A DNA stretch of 41,933 nt from JBHHYS01 sp046757645 (GCA_046757645.1 JBHHYS010000010.1:1-41933), one strand, 5' to 3'. Counted from the stretch's first letter, positions 8,361 to 16,838 are shown. Translations and numbers: made by a program. Notes: generated from the letters alone by a model not told the origin.

Positions 8361-9947
8361 ATGACGAAAGCTGGCTCAGAAAAATCTCCCCGCCAAACAC
8401 GGCCCTTGCGCCTTCTCTATGTCGAAGATAGCCCCGCGGACGTGGAGCTCTGCCTGCGGGAATTGAAGAAGGCGGGGCTCGAGGCCCGCGCCGATGTGGT
8501 CCAAACCCCCGAAGAGTTTGCCCACCGGGTGCGCTCCCGACCGTATGATGTGGTTTTGGCCGACTACAAGCTCCCCGAGTGGACCGGCTTGGACGCCCTG
8601 GCCGCCCTCCAAGCCCTGGGCAAAGACATCCCCTTCATCCTGGTGACCGGTATGTTGGGGGAAGAGACTGCGGTGGAATGCATCAAGAAGGGGGCCACAG
8701 ACTATGTTCTCAAGGACCGGCTGGCCCGGCTGCCGGTGGCGGTCCGCCGGGCCTTGGAAGAAAAAGCCTTGCGCCAAGAGCGCAGCCGCGCCCAACAACG
8801 CTTGGAGGAACGCACCGCCTACCTCTCCGCACTGATTGAGAACAGTCCGCTGGGGATCGTGGTCATCGACCCCCAGTATCGGGTGAAGATGTGCAACCCC
8901 GCCTTCGAGCGGCTGTTTCTCTACCGGCAAGCAGAGACCGTGGGTCGCACCATCGACGAATTCATTGCTCCGCCCGAGTTCCGGCCGGAGGCGGATGAAT
9001 CCACGCGTCGGGTGTGCGCGGGAGAAACCGTGCACATCATCACCCGCCGCCGCCGCAAGGACGGCACCCTGGTGGACGTGGAATTCCATGGCGTCCCCTT
9101 GCGCTGGGACGGAAAAATGATTGGCGGCTATGGCCTCTACCAGGACATCACCGAGCGCAAGCGGGCCGAGACGGAACGCGCCCGCGCCTTGCACCTGCAA
9201 GCGGAGAACGAAGCCCTGGCCCGCGCCGACCAGATGAAGTCGGAATTCTTGGCCGATATGAGCCACGAATTGCGCACCCCCCTGAACTCCGTCATCGGTT
9301 TTTCTGAACTGCTCCTGGAAAGCACGGGCAACTCCTTAACCCCGGGGCAGCGCGAAGACCTCAGCATGATTCACCAGCAGGCGCAGCACTTGCTCGAGGT
9401 GGCCAACGACCTGCTCGACCTCGCCCAGATCGAATCCGGCATCGTTCTGCTCGATTGCAGCTTCCTCCCGGTGAGAGACTTGATGCTGCGCACCCTGGAT
9501 GCTTTTGCCCCCCGCTTGGGCGAGAAGAAGCTCGAGCACAGCGTCAGCGTGGACCCGCCCGACCTGACCGTCTACGCCGACGCCCGCCGCCTGGAGGAGA
9601 TTTTGACTAACCTGATCGCCAACGCCATCCGCTTCACTCCCCAAGGCCGCATCGCCCTCTGGGGCCGCGGCGGCGACCAGCAGGTGCAGCTCTGCGTGGA
9701 GGACACCGGAATCGGCATCGAGCCCGAAGACCTCCCCCACATCTTCGATAAGTTCTATCAGGCCCACCGGGTGGCGGAAGGCATGCGCGGGGGGACGGGC
9801 CTGGGTTTGGCCATCACCAAGCAACTGGTCGAGCTGCATGGCGGTAGCATCTGGGTGGAGAGCACGCCGGGCGCGGGGTCGCGGTTTTTGCTTTCTCTAC
9901 CCAGCGCCCCGCTCCCTGCCAGCTCCGGCGGAGGAGGAAAAGGTTGA
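8361..9947 (+). CDS. Receiver-PAS-histidine kinase hybrid
   Basis: A cytoplasmic hybrid of 528 residues with no membrane segment. The N-terminal receiver (about 16-135) has phospho-acceptor D68 in VLADYKLPEWTG and terminal KDRLARLP. A short coiled coil leads to a PAS domain (about 150-275; IENSPLGIVVIDPQYRV). The HisKA box is DMSHELRTPLNSVIGF with H302, and the HATPase domain has NLIANAIRF, EDTGIGIEPED and GTGLGLAITK. The order receiver-PAS-kinase means that phosphorylation at D68 could control its own kinase activity, making it a likely second stage after the upstream pair. A 15-residue basic lead and a Ser/Gly-rich tail (SSGGGGKG) frame the domains. It starts 18 nt after the upstream receiver and its stop overlaps the next gene. 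Confidence 0.92.
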   Translation: MTKAGSEKSPRQTRPLRLLYVEDSPADVELCLRELKKAGLEARADVVQTPEEFAHRVRSRPYDVVLADYKLPEWTGLDALAALQALGKDIPFILVTGMLGEETAVECIKKGATDYVLKDRLARLPVAVRRALEEKALRQERSRAQQRLEERTAYLSALIENSPLGIVVIDPQYRVKMCNPAFERLFLYRQAETVGRTIDEFIAPPEFRPEADESTRRVCAGETVHIITRRRRKDGTLVDVEFHGVPLRWDGKMIGGYGLYQDITERKRAETERARALHLQAENEALARADQMKSEFLADMSHELRTPLNSVIGFSELLLESTGNSLTPGQREDLSMIHQQAQHLLEVANDLLDLAQIESGIVLLDCSFLPVRDLMLRTLDAFAPRLGEKKLEHSVSVDPPDLTVYADARRLEEILTNLIANAIRFTPQGRIALWGRGGDQQVQLCVEDTGIGIEPEDLPHIFDKFYQAHRVAEGMRGGTGLGLAITKQLVELHGGSIWVESTPGAGSRFLLSLPSAPLPASSGGGGKG

Positions 9948-10333
9948 CCCAACCCCGCACCGCCCTGGTTGCCGACGACGACGCTGGCTCGCGCCGTCTG
10001 CTGGTGCGCCTGCTGGAGCGCCATGGCTGGCAGGTGCTCGAAGCCAGCGACGGCCAAGCCGCCCTGGAGTGCTCCGAGAAAGTCCCGCTCGATCTGGTCT
10101 TGATGGATCTCCGCATGCCCGGCCCCGTCGATGGACTGCGAGCAGCCTTCTTGATGCGCCAGAATCCTGCCTGCCGCGAGGTGCCCATCATCGCCATCTC
10201 GGGCAGCCCCTCGAAGGAATTCCGCCAACGCGCCTTTGCCGCCGGTTGTTCTGCCTTTTTGGCCAAGCCGGTGAACTTGAACCAGCTGCTCTATCAAGTC
10301 GAACTGCTGACACATGTGAAGGAAGCGCGGTGA
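9944..10333 (+). CDS. Single-domain response regulator, TTG start
   Basis: A 129-residue receiver with the acidic pair in VADDDAGSR, phospho-acceptor D55 in VLMDLRMPGP, Ser in AISGSPS and Lys in FLAKPVNLNQL. There is no output domain. The TTG at 9944 overlaps the previous stop (TTGA) and has a strong GAGGAGGAAAAG ribosome-binding site directly upstream, which supports this unusual start. The next gene starts at the GTGA overlapping its own stop. Its position between the hybrid kinase and the HD-GYP protein suggests a shuttle in a phosphorelay. Confidence 0.9.
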   Translation: MTQPRTALVADDDAGSRRLLVRLLERHGWQVLEASDGQAALECSEKVPLDLVLMDLRMPGPVDGLRAAFLMRQNPACREVPIIAISGSPSKEFRQRAFAAGCSAFLAKPVNLNQLLYQVELLTHVKEAR

Positions 10334-11406
10334 GCGTCTCACCGTCTGCGTTGCCCTCCCGCCGGGTGACCCTGGAAGCGGCCGACGCCCGCCGCCGGGC
10401 CATGAGCCGCCCCGTGGCCACCTGGGGGCCGCCGGCCCGCATCTTGATTGTGGACGACCTGCCGGAGAACATCCGCCTTCTGCAAAGCCTGCTGGCGCCG
10501 CTGGGCTGCGAGGTTCTCACCGCCGCCAACGGGCGCGAGGCCCTGGAGCGGGTCGAGGCGCAGCCGCCCGACCTCATCCTGCTGGACGTGGTGATGCCGG
10601 AGATGAATGGCCTAAGCGTGTGCGCCCGCCTGAAGGCGCAGGCGCGGACACGATTGATTCCGGTAGTGATGATTACCGCCCTGCATGGCGAGCAAGAGAA
10701 GGTACGGGCTCTGGAGTGCGGCGCTGACGACCTTATCAACAAGCCCTTCAGCAAGACCGAACTGATGGCGCGCGCCAAGGCTCTGCTGCGCCTGAAGCGC
10801 TACACCGACGAGATGGAGTATGCCGAGACCACGCTGTTCGCCCTCGGCCTGGCCGTGGAAGCGCGCGACCCCTACACCGAGGGTCACTGCCAGCGCCTGG
10901 CGCGCTTGGCGATGGCGCTGGGCGAGTATCTGCACCTGCCCGAGGCTTCCTTGCTGGCGCTGTGCCGCGGCGGCTACTTGCACGATATCGGCAAGGTGGC
11001 CCTCCCCGATTCCATCCTCCTCAAGCCGACCTGCTTGACCCCGGAAGAAAGGAAAGTCATGCAGCGACACCCCTTGATGGGGGAAGAAATCTGCAAGCCG
11101 CTGCGCTTCCTGGCCCCGGTGCTCCCCATCATCCGCTCCCACCACGAGCGCTGGGATGGCAGCGGTTACCCAGACGGATTGCGGGGCGAAGCCATTCCGC
11201 TGCTGGCGCGCCTCCTGCAATTGGTGGACATCTATGACGCCCTGCGTACCCGGCGACCGTACAAACCTGCCCTCAGCCTGGCGGCCACCCTGGAGAAAAT
11301 GCAACAGGAGGCACAGGCGGGCTTGCTCGACCCCCATCTCGTGGACGTGTTTGGGCGCGCCCAGGCGCAGCTCGCAGAAGAGGATTCGCCGCCGGCACTG
11401 CGTTGA
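10330..11406 (+). CDS. Response regulator with HD-GYP cyclic-di-GMP phosphodiesterase domain
   Basis: A receiver (about residues 35-155, phospho-acceptor D86 in LILLDVVMPEMNG, Lys in INKPFSK) is joined to an HD-GYP domain (about 170-345). The metal-binding HD is H218-D219 in LHDIGKVALPD, and the GYP signature is in HHERWDGSGYPDGL (G279-P281). HD-GYP proteins hydrolyse c-di-GMP, so this is the likely output of the cluster: phosphorylation would change c-di-GMP levels and therefore motility, biofilm or secretion. The GTG at 10330 overlaps the previous stop as GTGA; an ATG at 10402 is an alternative that would trim 24 residues that precede the receiver. The longer open frame extending back to 9838 runs over two upstream genes in a different frame and is not used. 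Confidence 0.9.
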   Translation: MSVSPSALPSRRVTLEAADARRRAMSRPVATWGPPARILIVDDLPENIRLLQSLLAPLGCEVLTAANGREALERVEAQPPDLILLDVVMPEMNGLSVCARLKAQARTRLIPVVMITALHGEQEKVRALECGADDLINKPFSKTELMARAKALLRLKRYTDEMEYAETTLFALGLAVEARDPYTEGHCQRLARLAMALGEYLHLPEASLLALCRGGYLHDIGKVALPDSILLKPTCLTPEERKVMQRHPLMGEEICKPLRFLAPVLPIIRSHHERWDGSGYPDGLRGEAIPLLARLLQLVDIYDALRTRRPYKPALSLAATLEKMQQEAQAGLLDPHLVDVFGRAQAQLAEEDSPPALR

Positions 11407-11432
11407 CAACCCGGTGCCTCATCGCTGAGAAT
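11403..11432 (+). promoter_or_regulatory. Promoter for tRNA-Ala
   Basis: TTGACA (11403-11408, overlapping the HD-GYP stop codon), 18-bp spacer, GAGAAT (11427-11432). Transcription would begin about 10 nt before the tRNA at 11449. The -35 is perfect and the -10 matches 4 of 6. Confidence 0.5.
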
Positions 11433-11448
11433 AGGACTCCCTTCGCGC

Positions 11449-11524
11449 GGGCCTGTGGCGCAGTTGGGAGCGCGCCTCGATGGCATCGAGGAGGTCGCGG
11501 GTTCGAATCCCGCCAGGTCCACCA
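11449..11524 (+). tRNA. tRNA-Ala (anticodon GGC)
   Basis: A 76-nt cloverleaf with encoded CCA. The acceptor stem GGGCCTG pairs with CAGGTCC and has the G3:U70 wobble that identifies alanine tRNAs. The D stem is GCGC/GCGC, the anticodon stem CCTCG/CGAGG with loop ATGGCAT (anticodon GGC), and the T arm GCGGG-TTCGAAT-CCCGC. It reads GCC codons, which are abundant in this GC-rich genome. Confidence 0.97.
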
Positions 11525-11697
11525 ACCTCTTCTAGCAGTTGCGCGCGCGCCACCGGCGCCGATTGCCAGTGGGAAGGGGAATATCGGGGTGGGCATCTTG
11601 CCAGAGCACAGATAAATCCTTCTCGGTCCGGCAGTGCTGGGCGATTTCGTCTGCCAGGGGTCGGCCCGGGCCAACTCAAGACGGGCTAGGACAGGCT

Positions 11698-11730
11698 AAG
11701 GGAGGCCAGAGGTGCCCTCCAGCCTCCCTT
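11698..11730. terminator. Hairpin between convergent genes
   Basis: AAGGGAGGC (11698-11706) is perfectly complementary to GCCTCCCTT (11722-11730), with a 15-nt loop. It sits between the end of the tRNA unit and the end of the inward-facing PhoX-like gene. There is no T-run on either side, so a terminator role is only suggested by position. Confidence 0.3.
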
Positions 11731-11747
11731 CAACCGGCTTTAGGGAC

Positions 11748-13445
11748 TCAGGCGCCCGGGATGCGGAGAAGGAGCAGCTGGCCGCCTTCCCGCTTCAGGT
11801 TGACGAGGTTACCCGTGGTGGGGTCGATCTCGGTTCCCACGGCATCCTCGATAGAGATTGTGTGCGCTTGCACGTCCACGAGAAAGGCCCCGCGGCCGAA
11901 CATAGCGGAGGCATCCACGATGCCGCTCGACTCCCATCGGCCCAGGTCCGCCGTCGGATCGAAGGCCGACTGGTCGACCACGGCCACCACGCTCAGTTCC
12001 CCCGTGGCGAGATTGTAGCGCCAGATGCGGGCCGCCGTCCCGTTGGGATCGTCGAAGGCAAAGCGGTTCTGGCTTCCCGGATCCTCTTGGATCATCAGAC
12101 TGTACGGGGTGGTCTCCAGATTGTCCGGGTTGTGGATCAGTGACAGGTCGTCGCGGCACGCAGTGCCCACGTTCACGCAGGCGTCGCCATCGATGAGAAT
12201 GGACAGGCTCTGGACTATGGTCGGATCGCTCGGGCTGAGGACCATCTTGAAGATCCGGCCGTTGGGGAAAGGACCATTAGTGCCCCGGGGTCCCCTCTTC
12301 AGACGCCCGGTCGTAGCGTCGGCGATGGCCCGCGGCTCGCCGGTATCGGCGATGTACACCACGGTGGGGTCGTTCCGGTCGTAGGCGATGTCCTCGACCC
12401 GGATGAACTGAAAGACATCGTTGTCGTTCGACCAGGTCTCCAGACCGCTCTGGTCCCCGTCCGCGATTGCGTCAGGAACGGGGATGAAGAGGCCGGAGAA
12501 TGAATCCCCTGGCCCGATGTCCCCGTAGTCGTTTGCGCCGGTGGCCTTGAAGGCAAACAGATGGCCTTCGTCCTCCCAGACATCATCGCGGTCGTCGGCA
12601 ATGTACATGTAAAGCTGCGAGCTTGGCGCCGAGAAGGTGTCGTCCCCGGAGAGAATCACCGCGTCGTCGTAGCCGGGGATGGCCACGCTGTTCTCGTGGT
12701 TGTGGCGGCCCATCCCGGGGATTTTCCTGAATTCCCCGGTGTCGGGATCCAAGGCCACCACGAAGCCGGCCTGCTCCGGATCTGAGCCCGCGCCCGGCGG
12801 CCACGCCAGCCCGGTCCGGTTCACCATGTTGCTGGTTTCCTCGTTGGTAAAGTACAACGGGGGGTCGAAGCCCTCCGCGGCCCCGGCAAGGAAGCTGGAG
12901 CAGAAGCGCAGGAAGTTGGCGCTGCTGGGGATGGCAAAACTTCCATCTACCACCTCGCCGCTCTCTCGCTTGAGCACCAGACGGCTGACCTGGGCGTTGT
13001 CGAAGTCCGCCCCAAAGAAGGGCACCGTCGAAGTCTCATGGTTAACGAAGACGACGAAACCGTTTTCTTCATCCGACTCCCGTTCGCCGTCGTCATCACC
13101 GTCATCATCCGACTCCCGTTCGCCGTCGTCATTACCGTCATCATCAGCGTCATCATCCGAATCTCTGTCGTCATCCGTCCCGCGCAGGTCGATGCCGATG
13201 CCGTCGGGGATGGCCTCGAAGCGGTAGCCGTTCGCCAACGTGTCGCCCACCGTCATGATCGGCTTCACGTCGCCGCCGGGGGCGACTGCCGTGAGCATGG
13301 CGGGCTCGTCTGTGAGGAAACCGTCGTTGTCGTCGTCATCATCCGCGACCCCCAGGGTCGCCATCACGATGAAGAAGAGAGCCACCATCACGACGGTCGT
13401 CGCCAGGTGCCTCAACGTTCGATAGCGAAATCGATAGTTGCGCAT
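11748..13445 (-). CDS. Secreted PhoX-like (DUF839) protein with an Asp-rich insert
   Basis: A 565-residue exported protein. The ATG at 13445 follows a GGAGGG ribosome-binding site; a signal-type hydrophobic segment covers about residues 15-33. The motifs FVNHETST, TNEETSNMVN, GRHNHENSVAIPG, ILSGDDTFSAPSSQLYMY and EDIAYDRNDPTVVYIADTGE fit the beta-propeller PhoX/DUF839 phosphatase-like group, in which acidic and amide side chains bind calcium and iron. This is a family-level call from motifs; activity is not shown. A run of Asp residues follows the signal peptide, and a second, longer Asp/Arg/Glu/Ser region covers about residues 89-128. That region includes a 12-residue exact-register duplication. 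Such runs are typical of calcium binding in secreted proteins. It has its own promoter region and faces the upstream tRNA. Confidence 0.65.
   Translation of the reverse strand: MRNYRFRYRTLRHLATTVVMVALFFIVMATLGVADDDDDNDGFLTDEPAMLTAVAPGGDVKPIMTVGDTLANGYRFEAIPDGIGIDLRGTDDDRDSDDDADDDGNDDGERESDDDGDDDGERESDEENGFVVFVNHETSTVPFFGADFDNAQVSRLVLKRESGEVVDGSFAIPSSANFLRFCSSFLAGAAEGFDPPLYFTNEETSNMVNRTGLAWPPGAGSDPEQAGFVVALDPDTGEFRKIPGMGRHNHENSVAIPGYDDAVILSGDDTFSAPSSQLYMYIADDRDDVWEDEGHLFAFKATGANDYGDIGPGDSFSGLFIPVPDAIADGDQSGLETWSNDNDVFQFIRVEDIAYDRNDPTVVYIADTGEPRAIADATTGRLKRGPRGTNGPFPNGRIFKMVLSPSDPTIVQSLSILIDGDACVNVGTACRDDLSLIHNPDNLETTPYSLMIQEDPGSQNRFAFDDPNGTAARIWRYNLATGELSVVAVVDQSAFDPTADLGRWESSGIVDASAMFGRGAFLVDVQAHTISIEDAVGTEIDPTTGNLVNLKREGGQLLLLRIPGA
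13071..13142 (-). repeat. Two tandem 36-bp copies coding a 12-residue acidic repeat
   Basis: Copies at 13071-13106 and 13107-13142 differ at one base. Each encodes a 12-residue Asp/Gly/Glu/Arg/Ser unit in the PhoX-like protein. The flanks contain further degenerate Asp-codon runs, so this is a site prone to slippage and length change without loss of frame. Confidence 0.9.
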
Positions 13446-13743
13446 GGGCTCTACCCTCCTGCTTGTAGCCCTCCGAAGAGCGGGCTGGTGGTTGACAGCC
13501 GCACTACCCTGCGTGAGGGCTGGTCTTAGTGGAGTTGGAGTGGGTAATTCTGATTACTCTCCCTCTCTCTGATCTATATCGGAGCTTTACCTCGTGAGAG
13601 AAGCGTTACGCAGGGATTCTCCGCTTCGAGGAAGCAGCGTGTCAAGATGAAAGAATTTGCACATCCCTATGGAGGGGAATCAAGGGGACACACCTAGCCC
13701 GACTAATGCGCGACTCTCTGGCCGCCGCCGCTCCCGCTTCCAA

Positions 13744-14793
13744 TCAGTACATAATCGTTGGGGTTAGATGGTGAGGCCAAAAAGTGGTGTGGTAGTGGGA
13801 CCAGAGCCGGGCATCGATTTGCGGAATGATCACCTGGATTTCCGGCGGGCGGCGTTGGTTCACTTCGTCGCAGAGCAGGGCAGTGGCGTAGAGGGTGTGG
13901 GCGCGGATCTCGATTTCCTGGGGGCTATCGCGGGGAATCAGCTGCTGACTCTGAATCGCTTTCTCGAGTCCAGGTGAATAAGTGAGAATGTCCATCACCC
14001 GCAACGCCGCCGGCACAATGTAGTCGGCGAAAGCGGTCATTTTCTCGGCATCCTCCAGCCGAAAGCCCCCGGAGGGCCCGAGCGCGCTGTACATCACCCA
14101 GCAGCCAAGCTGGGCCAGCTTGTAGAACCTAATTTCCTGGCCCTCGTACTCGCTGACGTCATTGAAGCGGGGGAACTCCCGGACTAGCCGCTCGAGCAGA
14201 CCCTGGCCGTTGTCATAGAGGCGGGGTGGGGCCGATTCGACGAAGTGGTGGAAGCGGCCGGCGTAGCCCTGCGCCAGCACCTCTCCGACCGAACGGAGAA
14301 TCTCGACCCGTTCGTCGAGCAGGGGCAGTTCGATGTTGCCGCGAAAGATGCGCTCGAGGTCGGCGCGTCTGATGGCGCGGAGATAGTGGGCGTCGAGGAA
14401 GGGAATGCCTTCCTCCAGCGCCCGCTGCATGCAGGCGAACAAAGCCTCCGCATCCCACCAGTGTCGGCCGGCATAGTCGACCTGAAACTTCTCCTGGGTT
14501 TGGAAGTGGGTGAAGGCGAAGTTGATTGTGGTCGCCACCAGAATAAAGTCGATGGCTTGCTCCGGGTCGCGCCTCAGACCCACCAACGGCCCGAATTCCG
14601 GCAGGGGCAACTCTTCATAGGCCATCCAGCCCGCATGCTCGATGACTTTGGCGATGTTCGTCTGCACATGGCGCGACTTTTCAATCACCGGCCGGATGCT
14701 GGCCAGGACCGGGCTTCCGGTCAACGCCGGCCAGCGAAGGCGACCCCCGCCCGCGAGACTCTCCCCGCTATTGTCGGGACGGTGGGAAGTCAT
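13744..14793 (-). CDS. Queuosine 5'-phosphate N-glycosylase (Qng1, DUF2419 family)
   Basis: A 349-residue protein of the Qng1 (C9orf64/DUF2419) family, which cleaves queuosine 5'-monophosphate to release queuine for reuse in tRNA. Family landmarks seen: WMAYEELPLPEF, NFAFTHF, YDNGQGLLERL, FPRFND (the conserved Asp is D212), EYEGQEIRFYKLAQL, RAHTLYATALLCDEV and the C-terminal HHTTFWPHHLTPTIMY. Length fits the family, although the first 25-30 residues look like an unconserved extension and the true start may lie further in. It is the third gene of a minus-strand set after a PfkB-type kinase and a BtpA-family protein (114 nt behind the latter). A kinase is just what would be needed to turn salvaged queuosine into the monophosphate substrate. 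No ribosome-binding site is obvious at 14793. Confidence 0.8.
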   Translation of the reverse strand: MTSHRPDNSGESLAGGGRLRWPALTGSPVLASIRPVIEKSRHVQTNIAKVIEHAGWMAYEELPLPEFGPLVGLRRDPEQAIDFILVATTINFAFTHFQTQEKFQVDYAGRHWWDAEALFACMQRALEEGIPFLDAHYLRAIRRADLERIFRGNIELPLLDERVEILRSVGEVLAQGYAGRFHHFVESAPPRLYDNGQGLLERLVREFPRFNDVSEYEGQEIRFYKLAQLGCWVMYSALGPSGGFRLEDAEKMTAFADYIVPAALRVMDILTYSPGLEKAIQSQQLIPRDSPQEIEIRAHTLYATALLCDEVNQRRPPEIQVIIPQIDARLWSHYHTTFWPHHLTPTIMY

Positions 14794-14907
14794 GGCTGCG
14801 CTGGCGGGGGTCCATTCGGCCGCTCGGCTGTTGCCCGGCCGGTGGGGAGCGGAGATTCCCTCGTGTTCTTGAAGGAAGCCTGCGCGTCTCCGGCGGGCGT
14901 AAGCAGC

Positions 14908-15783
14908 CTAGAGTCGTGCGGAGGTAAACTCACGCACGGCCCGCACTGCCTCCAGGAATCGCCGCACCCGCTCTTGATCGACAGGATTCTCCATTACCCC
15001 GTCTTTCTTCAGGCTCGAGCCGACGATCACCCCGTCGGCGTGTTGGAGGAATGCCCCGATGTTCTCCTGAGCGGCGCCACTGCCGACCAGCACCGGACGC
15101 GTGGCCAGCCGCTTGGCCTGGCGGACTTTCTCGACCTCGGGGGCCGCCCCGGTCATCCGACCCGTAACGATCAAAGCATCGGCGCCGTAGAACTCGGTCC
15201 ACTCGATGTGGGTGGCCAGGTCGAGCCCCGGAAAAGAGAGCGAGTGTTTCTTGTCCACGTCGGCGAAAACGTGGATGTCCTCCGCGTGAAGCTCCTTGCG
15301 CTTGCGGAGCAAGTCGGCGGCGCAGCCGGGGTCGAGCTCGCCCGTGTCCCAGAGGCGTGCGCCGGTCAAGATGCATACCCGAATGAACCGGGCCCCGGCG
15401 GCCACGGCGATGGCCAGGCAGACCACGCCGCCGTTGTGAATCACGTTGATCCCCACCGGCAGGGGAAAGCGCTTCGCCACTTCTGCCGCCGCCACCGCCT
15501 GCGCGGTCATCGCCTCCGGCTTGACCCGGGGTCCGACGTAGTAGGGAAGGTCCCACATGTTCTCCACAATCAGGCCGTCCACGCCGCCCGCCACCAACGC
15601 CTCCGCGTCCCGCAGAGCGTGCTCGATGATGGTGGACATTCCGTAGCCGGTATAACCGGGGGCGCCGGGCAACGGCCAGAGGTGAACCATTCCGATTACC
15701 GGTTTGGGGACGCCGAACAAATCCGCCAGGGATTTCAGGCGGGGACGCTCCCTCGCCTGCTTCCACTCTGGTGTTGGTTCCAT
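14908..15783 (-). CDS. BtpA/SgcQ family TIM-barrel protein
   Basis: A 291-residue cytoplasmic protein with the BtpA signatures VIGMVHLWPLPGAPGY, VDGLIVENMWDLPYYV, INVIHNGGV, ARFIRVCILTGA, DVDKKHS, ADALIVTGRMTG and VLVGSGAAQENI. BtpA was named for a role in photosystem I biogenesis in a cyanobacterium, but the family is widespread in non-photosynthetic bacteria and its reaction is unknown; the fold is a TIM barrel. The start is ATG 15783, since the GGGGGAGG ribosome-binding site touches the ATG two codons earlier and is properly spaced (6 nt) from this one. The open frame extends a further 340 bases upstream, but that part overlaps the kinase gene and is low-complexity out-of-frame sequence. 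It sits 14 nt downstream of the kinase, so they are surely cotranscribed. Confidence 0.88.
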   Translation of the reverse strand: MEPTPEWKQARERPRLKSLADLFGVPKPVIGMVHLWPLPGAPGYTGYGMSTIIEHALRDAEALVAGGVDGLIVENMWDLPYYVGPRVKPEAMTAQAVAAAEVAKRFPLPVGINVIHNGGVVCLAIAVAAGARFIRVCILTGARLWDTGELDPGCAADLLRKRKELHAEDIHVFADVDKKHSLSFPGLDLATHIEWTEFYGADALIVTGRMTGAAPEVEKVRQAKRLATRPVLVGSGAAQENIGAFLQHADGVIVGSSLKKDGVMENPVDQERVRRFLEAVRAVREFTSARL

Positions 15784-15797
15784 CGGCATCCTCCCCC

Positions 15798-16829
15798 TCA
15801 CCGGGCGGCGCCGGCCCGGCTCATCTCTTTCTTCAGGCGCCGGAGCGCACTCAGCCGCACCCGCTCCCAGCCGGACTCTAAACGGTGCTGCGAAAGCCGG
15901 CGGAGAACCTGCCGCGGCTCGGGCATCCCTTCGCCCCCGCCCAAGACCGCGGCCGCCGCAGCCCCGCTGGCATTGGCCAGCAGCGCCGCTTCCTCCGCGG
16001 GCCAGCCGGCATACCAGGCGCGCAGGTACGCCCCGGTAAAAGCATCCCCACACCCGGTGGTGTCGGCCGCGGCAACAGGAAAAGCGGGAGCGTTCCGCAG
16101 CCTGCCATTCCCCTGAAACAAACAACCAGCGTCTCCGAGCTTGACAATCACCCGCCCCGCCCCCGAGCCTTCCAGGGTGCGCGTGGCTCTGATTGTATCT
16201 CTCTCGCCTGTCAATGCGGTGACTTCTCCCCGGCTGACAAAGAGAATATCCACCCGGCGGGCCACTTGCAAGATTGTCCGCCGAATCTCTCCTGCCGGCG
16301 CCATGCCCACATCGAGCGAAACTTTCATCCCCCGCCGGCGCGCATCCGCCAACAGGCGTCTGGCGGCTCGCGCCGCCGAGCGGCTGAGGAAGTCATAGCC
16401 CACCAGATGCAGAGCCTGCATCCCGCGCCGCCAGCGCGGGTTGAGGAACGAGGCGCGGAAGTCGGCATTGGCTCCGCGACTCCCGAAGAAGGTGCGTTCG
16501 CCCTCCCGGCCGATGACGGTGAACATTATGCCGGTCAGGGCCCGGCTGGTGTTCCGCACGCCGGAGACATCCACGCGCTGGCGCCGAAGGTGGCCGAGCG
16601 CGAATTCACTGAACCAGTCGCGCCCGGTAGCGCCCAGCAGTCGCACCCGTACGCCCCACCGCGCCAACGCCAGCGCGGTGTTGGCCCCCACGCCGCCACA
16701 ATGCAGCTCCAGGGCGGGCACCAGGTAGTCGCCGCCGAGACCGGCAAAGGTGTCCACCCGGGCGAAGATATCCACGTTGATGTCGCCGAATACGACCATA
16801 CCGGGCCGGCCGCGTCTCTGCGCACTCAT
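15798..16829 (-). CDS. PfkB/ribokinase-family carbohydrate or nucleoside kinase
   Basis: A 343-residue kinase of the PfkB family, phosphorylating a sugar or nucleoside hydroxyl with ATP. N-terminal MVVFGDINVDIFARVD, the Gly-rich substrate loop CGGVGANTALALARWG, and the C-terminal signature DTTGCGDAFTGAYLRAWY (catalytic base D262) are all intact. The family includes ribokinase, adenosine kinase and QueK, the bacterial queuosine kinase. Being the first gene of an operon with BtpA and Qng1, a queuosine kinase role is a sensible inference, not shown by sequence. The ATG at 16829 has no ribosome-binding site and a TGC-TACAAT box ends 9 nt upstream, pointing to a leaderless mRNA. ATG at residue 11 is an alternative start. 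The tail after about residue 310 is Arg/Ala-rich. Confidence 0.88.
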   Translation of the reverse strand: MSAQRRGRPGMVVFGDINVDIFARVDTFAGLGGDYLVPALELHCGGVGANTALALARWGVRVRLLGATGRDWFSEFALGHLRRQRVDVSGVRNTSRALTGIMFTVIGREGERTFFGSRGANADFRASFLNPRWRRGMQALHLVGYDFLSRSAARAARRLLADARRRGMKVSLDVGMAPAGEIRRTILQVARRVDILFVSRGEVTALTGERDTIRATRTLEGSGAGRVIVKLGDAGCLFQGNGRLRNAPAFPVAAADTTGCGDAFTGAYLRAWYAGWPAEEAALLANASGAAAAAVLGGGEGMPEPRQVLRRLSQHRLESGWERVRLSALRRLKKEMSRAGAAR

Positions 16830-16838
16830 TGGGTGGAG

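Noticed and set aside
9838..10329. N-terminal extension of the HD-GYP protein
   Set aside because: Overlaps the hybrid kinase and the receiver in another frame; the receiver domain begins only after 10330.
14245..16116. A 623-codon plus-strand open frame opposite the Qng1-BtpA-kinase genes
   Set aside because: Crosses three well-supported genes on the other strand; the composition is that of an antisense frame.
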